Below, piece after piece: positions 17,249 through 26,667 of a stretch of 64,000 nucleotides of DNA (position 1 is the first letter of the stretch; the number at the start of each line of letters is the position of its first letter). Made by a program: the position numbers and the translations under genes. Under the pieces are notes generated by a model. It had not been told where the DNA came from and did no database searches. It saw nothing but the letters and a program-made list of their open reading frames with translations. Source of the stretch: a virus; the IMG/VR virus record IMGVR_UViG_3300042558_004148, positions 1 through 64,000 of that record. The stretch is one strand, 5' to 3'.

Positions 17249-19069
17249 ATGAGTAATTTACCCGCAGCAGAGCAACAAGAAACATCCTACTGGACAACAG
17301 CCAGAGTTGATGAATTATTAAGAAGAGTCGATGAGGATGGATTGGATTATAAAGAGGTTGACAATCCCTTTCATGACCAGGATCCTGAACTGAAGAGATC
17401 TAATATTCTTTGGGAATATACCGGTGATGAAATATTAGAGATGAAAAAATGTGCGGAGGACGTTAGTTATTTTGCTAAGTATTGTAAAGTAATGACTGAC
17501 ACCGGATTGGATTATATACGTCTTAGAGATTACCAATCATCAGTTCTTAGAGAATACCAGAATAATAGATTTAATATATTCTTAGCACCCCGACAGGTTG
17601 GTAAATCTATAACTTCCTCGATTATATTAGTTTGGTATCTACTTTTCAATCACGATAAAAATGCGATGATTCTTGCTAACGTCGGTGACACTGCGGAGGA
17701 ATTAATGGATAAGATAAAATCAATTATAAAGGGACTTCCCTTTTACATGAAACCCGGTATGGTTGTCAATAATGTTATGACAATGAGATTTGATAATGGG
17801 TGTAGGGTATTAGCTAAAACCACAACTAAAACTTCAGGTATTGGTTTTACCATACATTTTCTATACATGGATGAGTTTGCCCATATTAATCCTAATTTTA
17901 TGGAGGCTTTCTTTAGATCGACTTACCCGACCGTATCATCATCCAAGGTTTCCCGAATAATAATAACATCGACCCCAAATGGAATGAATAAGTTCTATGA
18001 CATTTATCAGGGTGCAATAACGGGGGAAAATAGTTTTAATCCGATCAGAGTTGACTGGTGGCAAGTTCCAGGCAGGGATGATGAATGGAAAAAGAGGGAG
18101 ATTGGTAACCTTGGAAGCGAGGAATTATTTAATCAGGAGTACGGTAATCAATTTTTAAGCTCTTCGAGTTTACTTTTAGGTTCAGATGAATTAAAAAAGA
18201 TTAGAAGAAACGAGGTTGAGTATGAATGGAGGGAATTAAGTGCTCTTCATTATGGTGATGTAAATTACGAGAATCTATTATGGCATCCAAAGTTTGATAT
18301 AGATAAATGTAATCAGCCGGGGAAAAAATTTGTTATATCAATAGATCTAAGCGGTGGCGGTAGCGGTGACTTTACTGTTATAAATATATTTAAAGTAACG
18401 CCTCTTCCTAAGTTTATAATAGAAAAAATAGAAGAGTTTGAAGATGAAGCTGATTTTTTCGGCCTTGTCCAGGTTGGTGTGTTTAGGGATAATGAGATAA
18501 AATTAGAAGAGGTAACGAAGCTTCTTCAATTATTATGTAGCGAAATCCTTACTGTGGATAGAGTTAAAATAGCTCTCGAGATGAATTATAAAGGTGAATT
18601 GCTTTATGAGAAATTGATGGCGAGGGAGGATTTTTTCGATGAGATGTTTTTATTTACCAAGCACACAGAAGCTGCTAGAGTCATGAAAGTTGGTATAAAG
18701 TACAACGAGAAAAATAAAATGAAATATTGCGAGGTACTAAGAGGATTGATAAAAAGCGATAGAATACTGGTAAATGATAAAAAATGGACGGTACCTGAAC
18801 TTTTCACCTTTGGTCTAAATAACAGAGGCACATATTCTAGCCAGAGTGGACACGATGACGTTGCAATGACACTGGTTAATCTTCCCGGATTATTCGAGGG
18901 ATATGACTTTAACCAATTGGTCGGGGAGGTATTTGACGAACTTGAAGATAATTCATATAAGGATCTCATAATAAAAAAACTTGAGGATGGACAAACTGGA
19001 GAAGAAGACGGAAGAGGTCCAAGTACGAAGGACGGTAAAATGTTTGGAGACTTTAATAGCATGATGTAA
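17249..19069 (+). CDS. Terminase large subunit, packaging ATPase-nuclease (gp17-like)
   Basis: A 606-residue protein, as T4 gp17 (610). Walker A APRQVGKS at residues 113-120; Walker B 'FLYMDE' at 204-209 followed by 'FAHI'; coupling motif region 'IIITSTPNG' near 236. The C-terminal RNase H-fold nuclease begins 'VISIDLSGGGSGDF' near 362 with the first metal-binding Asp, and further acidic residues lie at 'ALEMNYKG' and 'GHDDVAMTL'. It pumps DNA through the portal into the prohead and cuts headful ends. No intein or intron is visible. Confidence 0.95.
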   Translation: MSNLPAAEQQETSYWTTARVDELLRRVDEDGLDYKEVDNPFHDQDPELKRSNILWEYTGDEILEMKKCAEDVSYFAKYCKVMTDTGLDYIRLRDYQSSVLREYQNNRFNIFLAPRQVGKSITSSIILVWYLLFNHDKNAMILANVGDTAEELMDKIKSIIKGLPFYMKPGMVVNNVMTMRFDNGCRVLAKTTTKTSGIGFTIHFLYMDEFAHINPNFMEAFFRSTYPTVSSSKVSRIIITSTPNGMNKFYDIYQGAITGENSFNPIRVDWWQVPGRDDEWKKREIGNLGSEELFNQEYGNQFLSSSSLLLGSDELKKIRRNEVEYEWRELSALHYGDVNYENLLWHPKFDIDKCNQPGKKFVISIDLSGGGSGDFTVINIFKVTPLPKFIIEKIEEFEDEADFFGLVQVGVFRDNEIKLEEVTKLLQLLCSEILTVDRVKIALEMNYKGELLYEKLMAREDFFDEMFLFTKHTEAARVMKVGIKYNEKNKMKYCEVLRGLIKSDRILVNDKKWTVPELFTFGLNNRGTYSSQSGHDDVAMTLVNLPGLFEGYDFNQLVGEVFDELEDNSYKDLIIKKLEDGQTGEEDGRGPSTKDGKMFGDFNSMM

Positions 19070-19100
19070 TAGTATAACACATAATTCCCATTTTGTTTTT

Positions 19101-19108
19101 GATATATA
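19101..19108 (+). promoter_or_regulatory. Putative late promoter GATATATA before the sheath gene
   Basis: GATATATA preceded by a T-run, 30 bases before ATG 19139, in the 69-base gap after the terminase gene. Confidence 0.68.
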
Positions 19109-19138
19109 GTCTAGAAGCAAAAATATCTTTAATAAATA

Positions 19139-22100
19139 ATGGCAAATAAGGTAAAAATAGACTATTCTCAATTCAGAGCATCTGGAGTCTACACACTTGA
19201 GTTTGACGCATCTCAGAATGTTATATTAACATCACAAACGATAAGACTGGTTGTTGGATTTTCTAACAAAGGTCCTTTTAATACTCCGGTTTATATACCG
19301 GATGTTACTACAATGATATCGATCTTTGGAGATGTTGATAGATCATTAGAAAACAAAGGATCTTTTTTCCAAAGATCCATACTAACATGTTTAAATACAG
19401 GTCCTGTTTTCGCGTTAAATCTTTTAAGATTAAATGATGATGAGGAGACTGCAAATCCTGATGAAGTTACGTATCAGTCATATTCACTTGATACCGAAGA
19501 ATATAACGGTGAAGTAACCAGTAGGTTATATTCATCATACTATAACAAGGAGAGATTTTGGTTCGCTGATCCAAATTATTTTCTTGCTACATTAAGTGTT
19601 GCTGATCAGGGTAAACTATTCAATCTAACAAATCTTGGTAAGTCACCTATGAGTATAATTACTAGAAAATCTACGGATTCGTCTAGACCACTTAGAGGAT
19701 ATGATATTTTTGCTATTGATTGGTATGGTGCAGATAACGTTCCTAGTTTTATGCATCCATATGACTATATGGCTGATTATTTCATAGACGTTATCGCAAT
19801 ATATGGTGATTGGACAAATTATCAAGCATTAGCTCTAGATCCTAAATGGAGCACGTACTTTACTGATAATGGATTTATAAAAAGTAGAATTGATAATTTC
19901 CTATCTGAACCTGATGTATCTATAGTTACTTCAGTTACTGGATGTATCATACCTGATTTCGTTGATCTTAATGGTGTTACTCAATACATTCAGGTATTAA
20001 TAAATAACAGTACTCCTTCAACAGGGTTATTTTGTGCAATAGATGAACAAGCTTTCGATGACATATGTGCTAATGGATCTAAAATAGATTTAGTAGGTAA
20101 TCACCTTATCGATGAATTAACCGGTGATAGTGATCTAGCTACTCCAAGAATAAATTTCTTAAGTTATGATCAGGTTCTTGTTTCTGACTACCTTTATACA
20201 CAGAACGTAATAGGAGTAACAGGAGCTACTGGATTTAATAGTGCTACTGGAGCAACTGTTTATACTACTGGATCTAAAGTGGGTACGCTATATACACTAA
20301 CCGGAAATTCTGGAGCAACAGCTGGTATCGTTCAGCAATCATTCTTACCTTATGATGCTAATGCATATGATGGTGGATTACACTATCTACAAACTAGTGG
20401 AACGTACGGAACAACAGCGGGATATTTACAGAATGCAGCTAATGTTAATTCACTTAAGACTTTCTTAACTGTAACATCGTCTAATGACGAGAAATTCATA
20501 TTGGGTGTTGTTTCTGGATATACTGGAGGTTTAACTGGCGCATTACTTAACCAATTTGCAGAGGCAGATTTAGTTAAACTTAAAGTTACTGGTACCAGAG
20601 ATATCTCGGGGGCACTTAGAATTTTCTGGACTCATCCATTAGATACATCATTCTATAGAGGACAGGGTATAACGGTTACACCTACTTTTAATTTAACGTC
20701 ATATAATACGGGAGCTTCTGGAAGTAATCCTTCATTCTATACTAATGCTTACCAATTTGGTAATTCCGATTATCTTGATATTATCAACGTAGCTACACCT
20801 AGTGGGGTTACAGGACCGGGAGCACCTACTGGAACATCAAATGTGCTTGTCGGATATAATGCTTCTGCTCTTTTCCAGGATAACAAATATGCTGAAATAA
20901 CTGATGGAGATATCGCTTGGACCAGCTCGGACGGAACTTCACTTAGATACTTAGGTTTTGAATCAACAGTTGATAAGGACCAGTTTAATATGGTTTATAC
21001 CAGAGCATTTAGTAATGTATCAAGAGCTAACGAAACAATTACAAACATACCGGCATTTGCTAGCACATATGCTTCAAATAATATAGGTCTTCCAGTAGGA
21101 ACACAAGATTTTGATATAATTTCTCAGGAAGGTTCAATTAACCAATTTGTAGATTGTACTAAAATAGACGTTACCACATTCTTGGTTACACTGGATAGTA
21201 ATAGTAACGTTCCATTCTCGGTAGGAGATTTGGTAGTTTCTACTGATCTTGATATATGTGAACCTGCTACGGGTAACAGACAAAGCAGATTAGCAAAGAT
21301 AACATCTGTTGCTATGACAACAACATTAGGAACTTATAGAGTTACCTCAGCTAGACCTGTACTTTATTATACATCAGGAACAGGAATTAGAGTTCAGAAA
21401 TTCAAATCAATTGCACAGTTTACAAGATCTTTTGATTTTAGTTATCTAAGCGGATTTACTATGAACGAATCTCATAGACCAAACGGAAGCGACGCTAGAA
21501 TTTCTGAAATATTGGATGTTATGTATGACACTAATATAGCTAAAACACTGGCTGCTAAGGACGTTATATCATTCAGATACATCGTGGATACTTTCTCTGG
21601 TCAAATATTACCTAACTCTAAATACCAATTAAGTAGATTGGCTAAGCTTAGACAACAGGCATTAGCATTAATAAACGCTCCTTCAATGGCTCAATTTAGA
21701 GCAAGTACGGATCCTAGATTTACTGATGCACCTACAGCGGCTAACCCATATCCAAGATTAAATACTGCTTATATTGTAGATGGTGGTAATTTATCTTTGA
21801 ATCCATCTTATACATTTAGTTTACCTAGTGAGGACGAAGGAGCTAAGTATGCTGCTTTCTATTCTCCTTATATCACAGTAAGAGAAAATAATAGAAACGT
21901 GGAGGTTCCACCTTCTGCTTACGTTTCTAATAACTTCCTAAGAAAATTTGCAAACGGTGAACCTTATGCAATTATAGCAGGACAGAAAAGAGGGGTTATC
22001 AGTGGAGGTAATATAGTTGGTGTTGAATATGATTTTACCGACGAGGATAGAGGAAATCTTGAACCATTCGGTATTAACCCAATTATAAAAAGAAGAGGTA

Positions 22101-22492
22101 TTGGAGTAGTTATTTTCGGTAACCAAACTGCATATCAGCAAGTTAATTCCGCATTTAACCTTGTTCACGTTAGAGATTTGCTAATCAGCGTAGAAAATGA
22201 CGTACAGGAAATATTAGCAAATTATCTATTTGACTTCAATGACGATTCTATCAGACTTGAAATAAAAACATTAGTGGATAACTACCTAGATGGAGTTAGA
22301 GCAGGTGGAGGTATTTATGCTTATCAGACTGTTATGGATGCTTCGAATAATACCCCTGCAATCATCGATATGAATATGGGAATAATCGACATCATAATCG
22401 AACCAGCTAGAGGTATACAGAAATTCATTAATAGAATCACTGTTACTAGAACTGGCGGAATCGCATCAGGAGGATTTATACAATTTGCATAA
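19139..22492 (+). CDS. Contractile tail sheath protein (gp18-like), enlarged
   Basis: The N-terminal signature 'VGFSNKGPFNTPVYIPDVTTM', with 'FGDVD' and a 'NTGPVFALNLLR' strand, is typical of T4-like sheath. The C-terminal part has the conserved 'FVNRITVTR'-type stretch ('KFINRITVTRTGGIASGGF') that forms the sheath mesh. At 1117 residues it is much larger than T4 gp18 (659). The extra length is in the middle (residues about 250-750) and includes a Gly/Thr-rich 'GVTGATGFNSATGATVY' segment, probably surface domains. First gene of a sheath-tube operon behind a late promoter. Confidence 0.92.
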   Translation: MANKVKIDYSQFRASGVYTLEFDASQNVILTSQTIRLVVGFSNKGPFNTPVYIPDVTTMISIFGDVDRSLENKGSFFQRSILTCLNTGPVFALNLLRLNDDEETANPDEVTYQSYSLDTEEYNGEVTSRLYSSYYNKERFWFADPNYFLATLSVADQGKLFNLTNLGKSPMSIITRKSTDSSRPLRGYDIFAIDWYGADNVPSFMHPYDYMADYFIDVIAIYGDWTNYQALALDPKWSTYFTDNGFIKSRIDNFLSEPDVSIVTSVTGCIIPDFVDLNGVTQYIQVLINNSTPSTGLFCAIDEQAFDDICANGSKIDLVGNHLIDELTGDSDLATPRINFLSYDQVLVSDYLYTQNVIGVTGATGFNSATGATVYTTGSKVGTLYTLTGNSGATAGIVQQSFLPYDANAYDGGLHYLQTSGTYGTTAGYLQNAANVNSLKTFLTVTSSNDEKFILGVVSGYTGGLTGALLNQFAEADLVKLKVTGTRDISGALRIFWTHPLDTSFYRGQGITVTPTFNLTSYNTGASGSNPSFYTNAYQFGNSDYLDIINVATPSGVTGPGAPTGTSNVLVGYNASALFQDNKYAEITDGDIAWTSSDGTSLRYLGFESTVDKDQFNMVYTRAFSNVSRANETITNIPAFASTYASNNIGLPVGTQDFDIISQEGSINQFVDCTKIDVTTFLVTLDSNSNVPFSVGDLVVSTDLDICEPATGNRQSRLAKITSVAMTTTLGTYRVTSARPVLYYTSGTGIRVQKFKSIAQFTRSFDFSYLSGFTMNESHRPNGSDARISEILDVMYDTNIAKTLAAKDVISFRYIVDTFSGQILPNSKYQLSRLAKLRQQALALINAPSMAQFRASTDPRFTDAPTAANPYPRLNTAYIVDGGNLSLNPSYTFSLPSEDEGAKYAAFYSPYITVRENNRNVEVPPSAYVSNNFLRKFANGEPYAIIAGQKRGVISGGNIVGVEYDFTDEDRGNLEPFGINPIIKRRGIGVVIFGNQTAYQQVNSAFNLVHVRDLLISVENDVQEILANYLFDFNDDSIRLEIKTLVDNYLDGVRAGGGIYAYQTVMDASNNTPAIIDMNMGIIDIIIEPARGIQKFINRITVTRTGGIASGGFIQFA

Positions 22493-22522
22493 TATCCCAA
22501 CCAAAGATAAATATTAATAACT

Positions 22523-23077
22523 ATGGCAGGATTACCACATTTTCAAAATTCACTTTCAGGAACAAACAGATTTGAACCTGTTTACCTGAATCAATTTGAA
22601 GTTACTATAATCCCACCAGCTGCAGTAGCTGGTGGTGATCTTTTATTGCAACATGTAACTAAAGTTAGTGGTTTATCTTTAGATAAACACCCTGGATTGG
22701 CTACTCAGAAATATAAGTTTGCTAAAAGAAATTATGCTGGTGCTAAACCAGACCAAACATACCTTGATTTAAGTTTAAGCTTCAATGTCAATCTTAATGA
22801 TGACAATTCGATGTATGTATTTAAGACTTTAAGACAATGGTCAGACCTTATATACAACCCATTAACTGGAGCTATGGGTCTTAAAAATGATTATGTTGGA
22901 ACCATAGTAATATCAATTTTCAATAAGCAAGGTGACGTTTACAGAAGAATCACATGTAAGGATGCTTTTATAACTAAACCAATAAGTCCGATGAATCTTA
23001 ACTATACCTCAACGGATCTTTATAAAATAGACGATCTTCAGTGGGCGGTTGATTATTGGGAAGATTTATTCCTATAA
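22523..23077 (+). CDS. Tail tube protein (gp19-like), copy 1
   Basis: A 184-residue protein with the gp19 family pattern: 'MAGLPHF' start, 'NQFEVTIIPP' strand, 'VNLNDDNSMYVFKTLRQWSDL' and 'YNPLTGAMGLKNDYVG'. T4 gp19 has 163 residues. It stacks as hexameric rings inside the sheath and guides DNA. It shares its N-terminus, the central 'LRQWSDLIYNPLTGAMGLK' stretch and the C-terminal 'YWEDLFL' with the next gene, so the two are tandem duplicates. Confidence 0.9.
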   Translation: MAGLPHFQNSLSGTNRFEPVYLNQFEVTIIPPAAVAGGDLLLQHVTKVSGLSLDKHPGLATQKYKFAKRNYAGAKPDQTYLDLSLSFNVNLNDDNSMYVFKTLRQWSDLIYNPLTGAMGLKNDYVGTIVISIFNKQGDVYRRITCKDAFITKPISPMNLNYTSTDLYKIDDLQWAVDYWEDLFL

Positions 23078-23093
23078 AAATTAAAAAATATAA

Positions 23094-23669
23094 ATGGCAG
23101 GATTACCACATTTTACGAACTCTAGAGCAGCGATAAACAATTTTGAACCTGTTTATCTTAACCAGTTTGAGGTTATTATTAACCCACCTGCTGGTATAAT
23201 CGATGCATCAACTACATTCAATGGTGAGGGTATATTAGCTCAGCAAGTTAAATCTATCACAGGTTTAGCTGTTGATATAACTGCTAATGACCCAATACAG
23301 CAAAATTATAAATTTGCTACCAGAAGATATGCTGGCGGTGAACCATCAACAACAGATATGACATTATCAATGGAATTTGAGGTCAATCTAAATGATGCTA
23401 ATTCAATGACCGTATATAAGATACTTAGACAGTGGTCGGATTTAATATACAATCCATTAACTGGAGCAATGGGACTTAAATCTGATTATGTTGGATCCAT
23501 GAGTATATCAATATTTAATAAAAGAGGTGATGTATTCAGAAGAATTAGAATACCTTCTTGCTTTTTAAGTGAGGCAATAAACCCGATGGAGCTTGATTAT
23601 GAAACACCAGCAATATACACAATTAATGCTAGCTGGATATGTGATTACTGGGAAGATTTATTCCTATAA
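23094..23669 (+). CDS. Tail tube protein (gp19-like), copy 2
   Basis: A 191-residue paralogue of the preceding gene, starting 16 bases after it. 'MAGLPHF', 'NQFEVIINPP', 'LRQWSDLIYNPLTGAMGLK' and the C-terminal 'YWEDLFL' are shared. Differences lie in the loop after residue 30 (a seven-residue insertion with 'STTFNGEG') and in the 'TKVSG' versus 'KSITG' strand. One copy may form the tube while the other forms a terminal ring such as a tube initiator or completion protein, or both may mix in the tube. A terminator follows. Confidence 0.88.
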   Translation: MAGLPHFTNSRAAINNFEPVYLNQFEVIINPPAGIIDASTTFNGEGILAQQVKSITGLAVDITANDPIQQNYKFATRRYAGGEPSTTDMTLSMEFEVNLNDANSMTVYKILRQWSDLIYNPLTGAMGLKSDYVGSMSISIFNKRGDVFRRIRIPSCFLSEAINPMELDYETPAIYTINASWICDYWEDLFL

Positions 23670-23690
23670 TACTTTTTTTTATAATATTTT

Positions 23691-23721
23691 AAAAAAAGAG
23701 GTCAAATTTTGGCCTCTTTTT
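23691..23721 (+). terminator. Intrinsic terminator after the tail tube genes
   Basis: AAAAAGAGGTCAAA pairs with TTTTGGCCTCTTTTT (one G-T wobble) and ends in a T run. Confidence 0.85.
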
Positions 23722-23730
23722 CTGTGTTTG

Positions 23731-23738
23731 GTTATATA
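23731..23738 (+). promoter_or_regulatory. Possible late promoter variant GTTATATA
   Basis: Differs from GATATATA in one base. It follows a terminator and lies 21 bases before the ATG at 23760, the same geometry as the exact boxes. Confidence 0.45.
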
Positions 23739-23759
23739 ATAAATAAAATTATATAAAAT

Positions 23760-24821
23760 ATGGACAACATATCGCCGGAACAAATATTAAAGGAAAAAGA
23801 ATTATCTAGTGGATTCGTTTACGATGATCCAGTGGAGGATGACAACAAGAGTGATGAATCTGTAAATAGAACATTACAGCAGCCAATTACTGAGGAATTC
23901 AATAAAGCTAGCGAACCTATTAAAACTGAGAAAATTGAAAATCCGGTTACATCTATGGGTAAGGCACAGTCGGTCGGTCCTTCATTCGATAGCGGATGGA
24001 AAAACGTACCAGTTACCATATTACCTTCAAGCGGTTTATTTTATCCAGATGGAACTAGAATAGCTATCCGTGCTGCTGAAGTAAGAGAGATAAGACACTT
24101 TTCTACCATCGACGAAGATGATAGATTGGATATAGAAGAAAAGTTAAGCTACGTGCTCGAAAGATGCCTTAGAATGGATTTCCCTGGTGAGGGAGTGGTT
24201 AGCTATTTGGACATCAAGCAGGAGGATAGGTTTTTTCTGATATTGGCCATAAGAGATTTAACCTTTGTGAAGGGGGAGAATTCAATAATATTAAGGACGA
24301 ATAAAAAATGTAAGGAAACCCCGGAATGTCCTTTTAATGACGGGATAGAATTAAGAACTGGTGTTCTTAATTCATATGACATAGATCCCAAGATAATGTC
24401 ATATTATAATTCAGAAACTAGAAGCTTTGTATTTGATGTAAAGAAAATAAATAAGGTAATAGAAATGACTGTCCCTAGTATAGGGGTTTCTAATAAGATC
24501 AGTGAATTTGTAATAAACTCAGGAATAAAAGGATTAGATATAGACGAAGGATTTTTAAAAATTGCTCCATTTATATTTAAGGAATGGAGGGATCTAACAA
24601 TTGATTCAATCAAGATAAAAATGAGGGAATCTGATTATTGGACAAAGGAGGAATACAGCTTATATTATGAACTTTCCGATAAAATTAGAATAGGCACTAA
24701 TTTGGAGGTTAAACAAAAATGCCCAGTATGCGGTGATGAGGAGGTCACCGCTGATATCAACTTTCCCAGCGGGCTCAGATCTCTTTTCGTTATTTCAGAT
24801 ATCTTTGGAGAACTTCTTTGA
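23760..24821 (+). CDS. Baseplate hub protein, T4 gp26-like
   Basis: A 353-residue protein. After a disordered acidic N-terminal 85 residues, 'VTILPSSGLFYPDGTRIAIR' and 'AAEVREIRHFSTIDEDD' match the T4 baseplate hub gp26 family, as does the order hub protein - small protein - tape measure. Two cysteine pairs ('CKETPECPF' and 'CPVCG' near the C-terminus) suggest a zinc-binding knob. T4 gp26 has 208 residues. The last 89 bases overlap the next gene in another frame. Confidence 0.68.
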   Translation: MDNISPEQILKEKELSSGFVYDDPVEDDNKSDESVNRTLQQPITEEFNKASEPIKTEKIENPVTSMGKAQSVGPSFDSGWKNVPVTILPSSGLFYPDGTRIAIRAAEVREIRHFSTIDEDDRLDIEEKLSYVLERCLRMDFPGEGVVSYLDIKQEDRFFLILAIRDLTFVKGENSIILRTNKKCKETPECPFNDGIELRTGVLNSYDIDPKIMSYYNSETRSFVFDVKKINKVIEMTVPSIGVSNKISEFVINSGIKGLDIDEGFLKIAPFIFKEWRDLTIDSIKIKMRESDYWTKEEYSLYYELSDKIRIGTNLEVKQKCPVCGDEEVTADINFPSGLRSLFVISDIFGELL

Positions 24822-24993
24822 TATTAAATTTAGATTATGGAAAGAACATGGATTAGATCCTGAATGGGTAGAATCCATACCATATTATGAATATCAGATA
24901 TGGATCGATAAGCTTAATTCGGCTATAGATCTGGAAAATGCGGAAAATCAAGCAGCCGGAGGACTTACTCAATTATTTAGCTTTACTAAATAA
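24733..24993 (+). CDS. Small baseplate hub / tail assembly protein (gp51 position)
   Basis: An 86-residue reading frame that overlaps the gp26-like gene by 89 bases in the +1 frame. Its non-overlapping part, 'KFRLWKEHGLDPEWVESIPYYEYQIW' (given in part: conserved W, P-Y-Y-E and W), resembles the small helical protein that follows gp26 in T4-like phages, where gene 51 lies. The listed start is a GTG directly followed by an ATG at 24736. Because the useful similarity begins only near 24800, the protein may start later or be made as a frameshifted extension of the upstream gene. Confidence 0.55.
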   Translation: MMRRSPLISTFPAGSDLFSLFQISLENFFDIKFRLWKEHGLDPEWVESIPYYEYQIWIDKLNSAIDLENAENQAAGGLTQLFSFTK

Positions 24994-25000
24994 AAAATTG

Positions 25001-25008
25001 AATATATA
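25001..25008 (+). promoter_or_regulatory. Possible late promoter variant AATATATA
   Basis: One-base variant of GATATATA, preceded by TTG and 12 bases before ATG 25021. The spacing is shorter than for the exact boxes, so this is weak. Confidence 0.35.
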
Positions 25009-25020
25009 CATTAATAAATT

Positions 25021-26595
25021 ATGGCAGACCAGAAATTAATATCGAGCATATTTGATCTCACTAAAAATGTGGATAAACTTTCTGGCGACATTAAAAAGAA
25101 TGCTGCTAGTACTTCCGAATTGGTAGCAGCTCAAGAAAAAAGCGCAGAGAGCACCAAGGATCTTGGTAAAGTTGCAGAGAGCATAAAGGGATTGGATCTG
25201 AAGAGTCTGAAGGGTGAATTTTCAGAGCTTACTAAAAGCATCGGAGGACTTGATTTTAAGGGTCTTTCCGGTGATCTTAAAGCACTTGATTTTAAAGGAC
25301 TTACCAAGGATCTAAAATCATTGGACTTTAAAGGATTAACTCAGGGATTAAAAGGACTTGATTTAAAGGGAATTGTAGGTGGAGCTAAAGGATTAGATCT
25401 TAAGGGCATTTCCGGGTCATTAGGAGACATCGGATCTCTTAAGGATACAATATCAGGATCACTTGGTGGATTATTAAAAGGCGGAGGAAAGGGAATATTA
25501 GGTGCTTTTGCAGAGGGTGGTGATGTTAAAAAGACTGGTAATTATCTTGTTGGAGAAAAAGGACCCGAAGTAGTTAAAATAAAGGCTGGAGCTGCTGTTA
25601 TACCTAATAACATTTTAAAGGAAAGACAGGATATTTTAAAAAAACTAGGATCTGATGCTCCTAGCGAAAAAGAAATATCCAGAAAAAGAAATGAACTTAT
25701 TGCTGAGGATCCCTCATATTATGAGGATGAGCCAGGCTGGCTAGAGGAGGACCTTAATTCGTATCTAGCGGGACTTCAGGGAAAAGCAACATCTGAATTT
25801 ACGCAAGAGGATTTAAAGAAATTATCTAAGCCCGTAGATAATAAGGCTGAAGAATTGGTGAACCCTTCAGCAGCTCCAGTAAAAACCGACAAAAAGGGAA
25901 AAAGTGAGGAAGATAAAGCCAAACTGAAGGAAAAAAAGGATGGATTATTTTCTAAGATTTTTGGAAAGAAAGATAAGGATGAAGCTGAGAGTGGTGATAA
26001 GAAATCAAAGTTCTCCGATCTAATATCTAAGGGTGGTGATCTACTAAAGGAAAATAAGGATGCACTTAAAGGAAAGGCTTCTGAATTAGGATTAGGTGGA
26101 ATAACAGATATTTTTAAATCCAAAAAAGATGGCGGTGGTCCGGGTGGAATGTTAAATTCTCTTAAAGGTTTAAATAAAAAATCTGGTGAAGACGGAGCTG
26201 GTGGATTATTAAGTTCTATTAAGGGACTGGGTAAAAAATCTGGTGATGGCGAATCAGGTGGCATTAAGAGTGATATAGTGAAGCTATCAAAAAAAGAGAA
26301 TAAATCTGGAACACCTGGTGATTCTCCTTCCGCACCAACAAATCAAGCTACTGATAATAAAAAATCAACAACAGTTTCATCAGCCACTCCATCCACTGAA
26401 TCTTCTAGCCCAACTACAGGAAAAGAAAAATCAGATGCATCCGCTGCAGCATCTTCCATGGACGGAGGTCAATTAACAGCAGCAGACGGAGCTGAAATAA
26501 AGATACTTTTAGCAAGAATGGCATCTGCACTGGAAGGTACGTTAACCGTTTCCTCACTAGAATCACCATTTAGACCGGATTCTAGAAAATTCTAA
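25021..26595 (+). CDS. Tape-measure-like tail protein
   Basis: A 524-residue helical, charged and low-complexity protein. Near residues 160-195 it has the tape-measure hallmark 'FAEGGDVKKTGNYLVGEKG' followed by PEVV...GAAVIPNN. The N-terminal 125 residues contain about seven repeats of a 12-residue unit 'LDFKGLTKDLKS'. The middle and C-terminal parts are Lys/Glu- and Ser/Pro-rich. Its place after the hub genes and at the end of the tail operon fits a tape measure (gp29 role). It is short for a tape measure, and a longer one may lie elsewhere. Confidence 0.6.
   Translation: MADQKLISSIFDLTKNVDKLSGDIKKNAASTSELVAAQEKSAESTKDLGKVAESIKGLDLKSLKGEFSELTKSIGGLDFKGLSGDLKALDFKGLTKDLKSLDFKGLTQGLKGLDLKGIVGGAKGLDLKGISGSLGDIGSLKDTISGSLGGLLKGGGKGILGAFAEGGDVKKTGNYLVGEKGPEVVKIKAGAAVIPNNILKERQDILKKLGSDAPSEKEISRKRNELIAEDPSYYEDEPGWLEEDLNSYLAGLQGKATSEFTQEDLKKLSKPVDNKAEELVNPSAAPVKTDKKGKSEEDKAKLKEKKDGLFSKIFGKKDKDEAESGDKKSKFSDLISKGGDLLKENKDALKGKASELGLGGITDIFKSKKDGGGPGGMLNSLKGLNKKSGEDGAGGLLSSIKGLGKKSGDGESGGIKSDIVKLSKKENKSGTPGDSPSAPTNQATDNKKSTTVSSATPSTESSSPTTGKEKSDASAAASSMDGGQLTAADGAEIKILLARMASALEGTLTVSSLESPFRPDSRKF
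25192..25430 (+). repeat. LD(F/L)KGL protein repeats in the tape-measure-like gene
   Basis: About seven degenerate copies of a 36-base unit encode 'LDFKGLTKDLKS'-like dodecapeptides in frame. Length variation here could change the ruler length. Confidence 0.7.
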
Positions 26596-26637
26596 AAATA
26601 AACATCATTTTTATTTTTTTTTATCGATTTAGTTTCT

Positions 26638-26645
26638 TATATTTG
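26638..26645 (+). promoter_or_regulatory. Bacteroidota-type promoter box TATATTTG before the deaminase gene
   Basis: TATATTTG matches the -7 consensus TAnnTTTG used by the housekeeping sigma of Bacteroidota. It lies 22 bases before the TTG start at 26668. No clear TTTG -33 box is seen. An A/T-only hairpin-like stretch at 26590-26620 may weakly end the upstream transcript. Confidence 0.6.
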
Positions 26646-26667
26646 TAAGAAATTAATATACCAGAAA

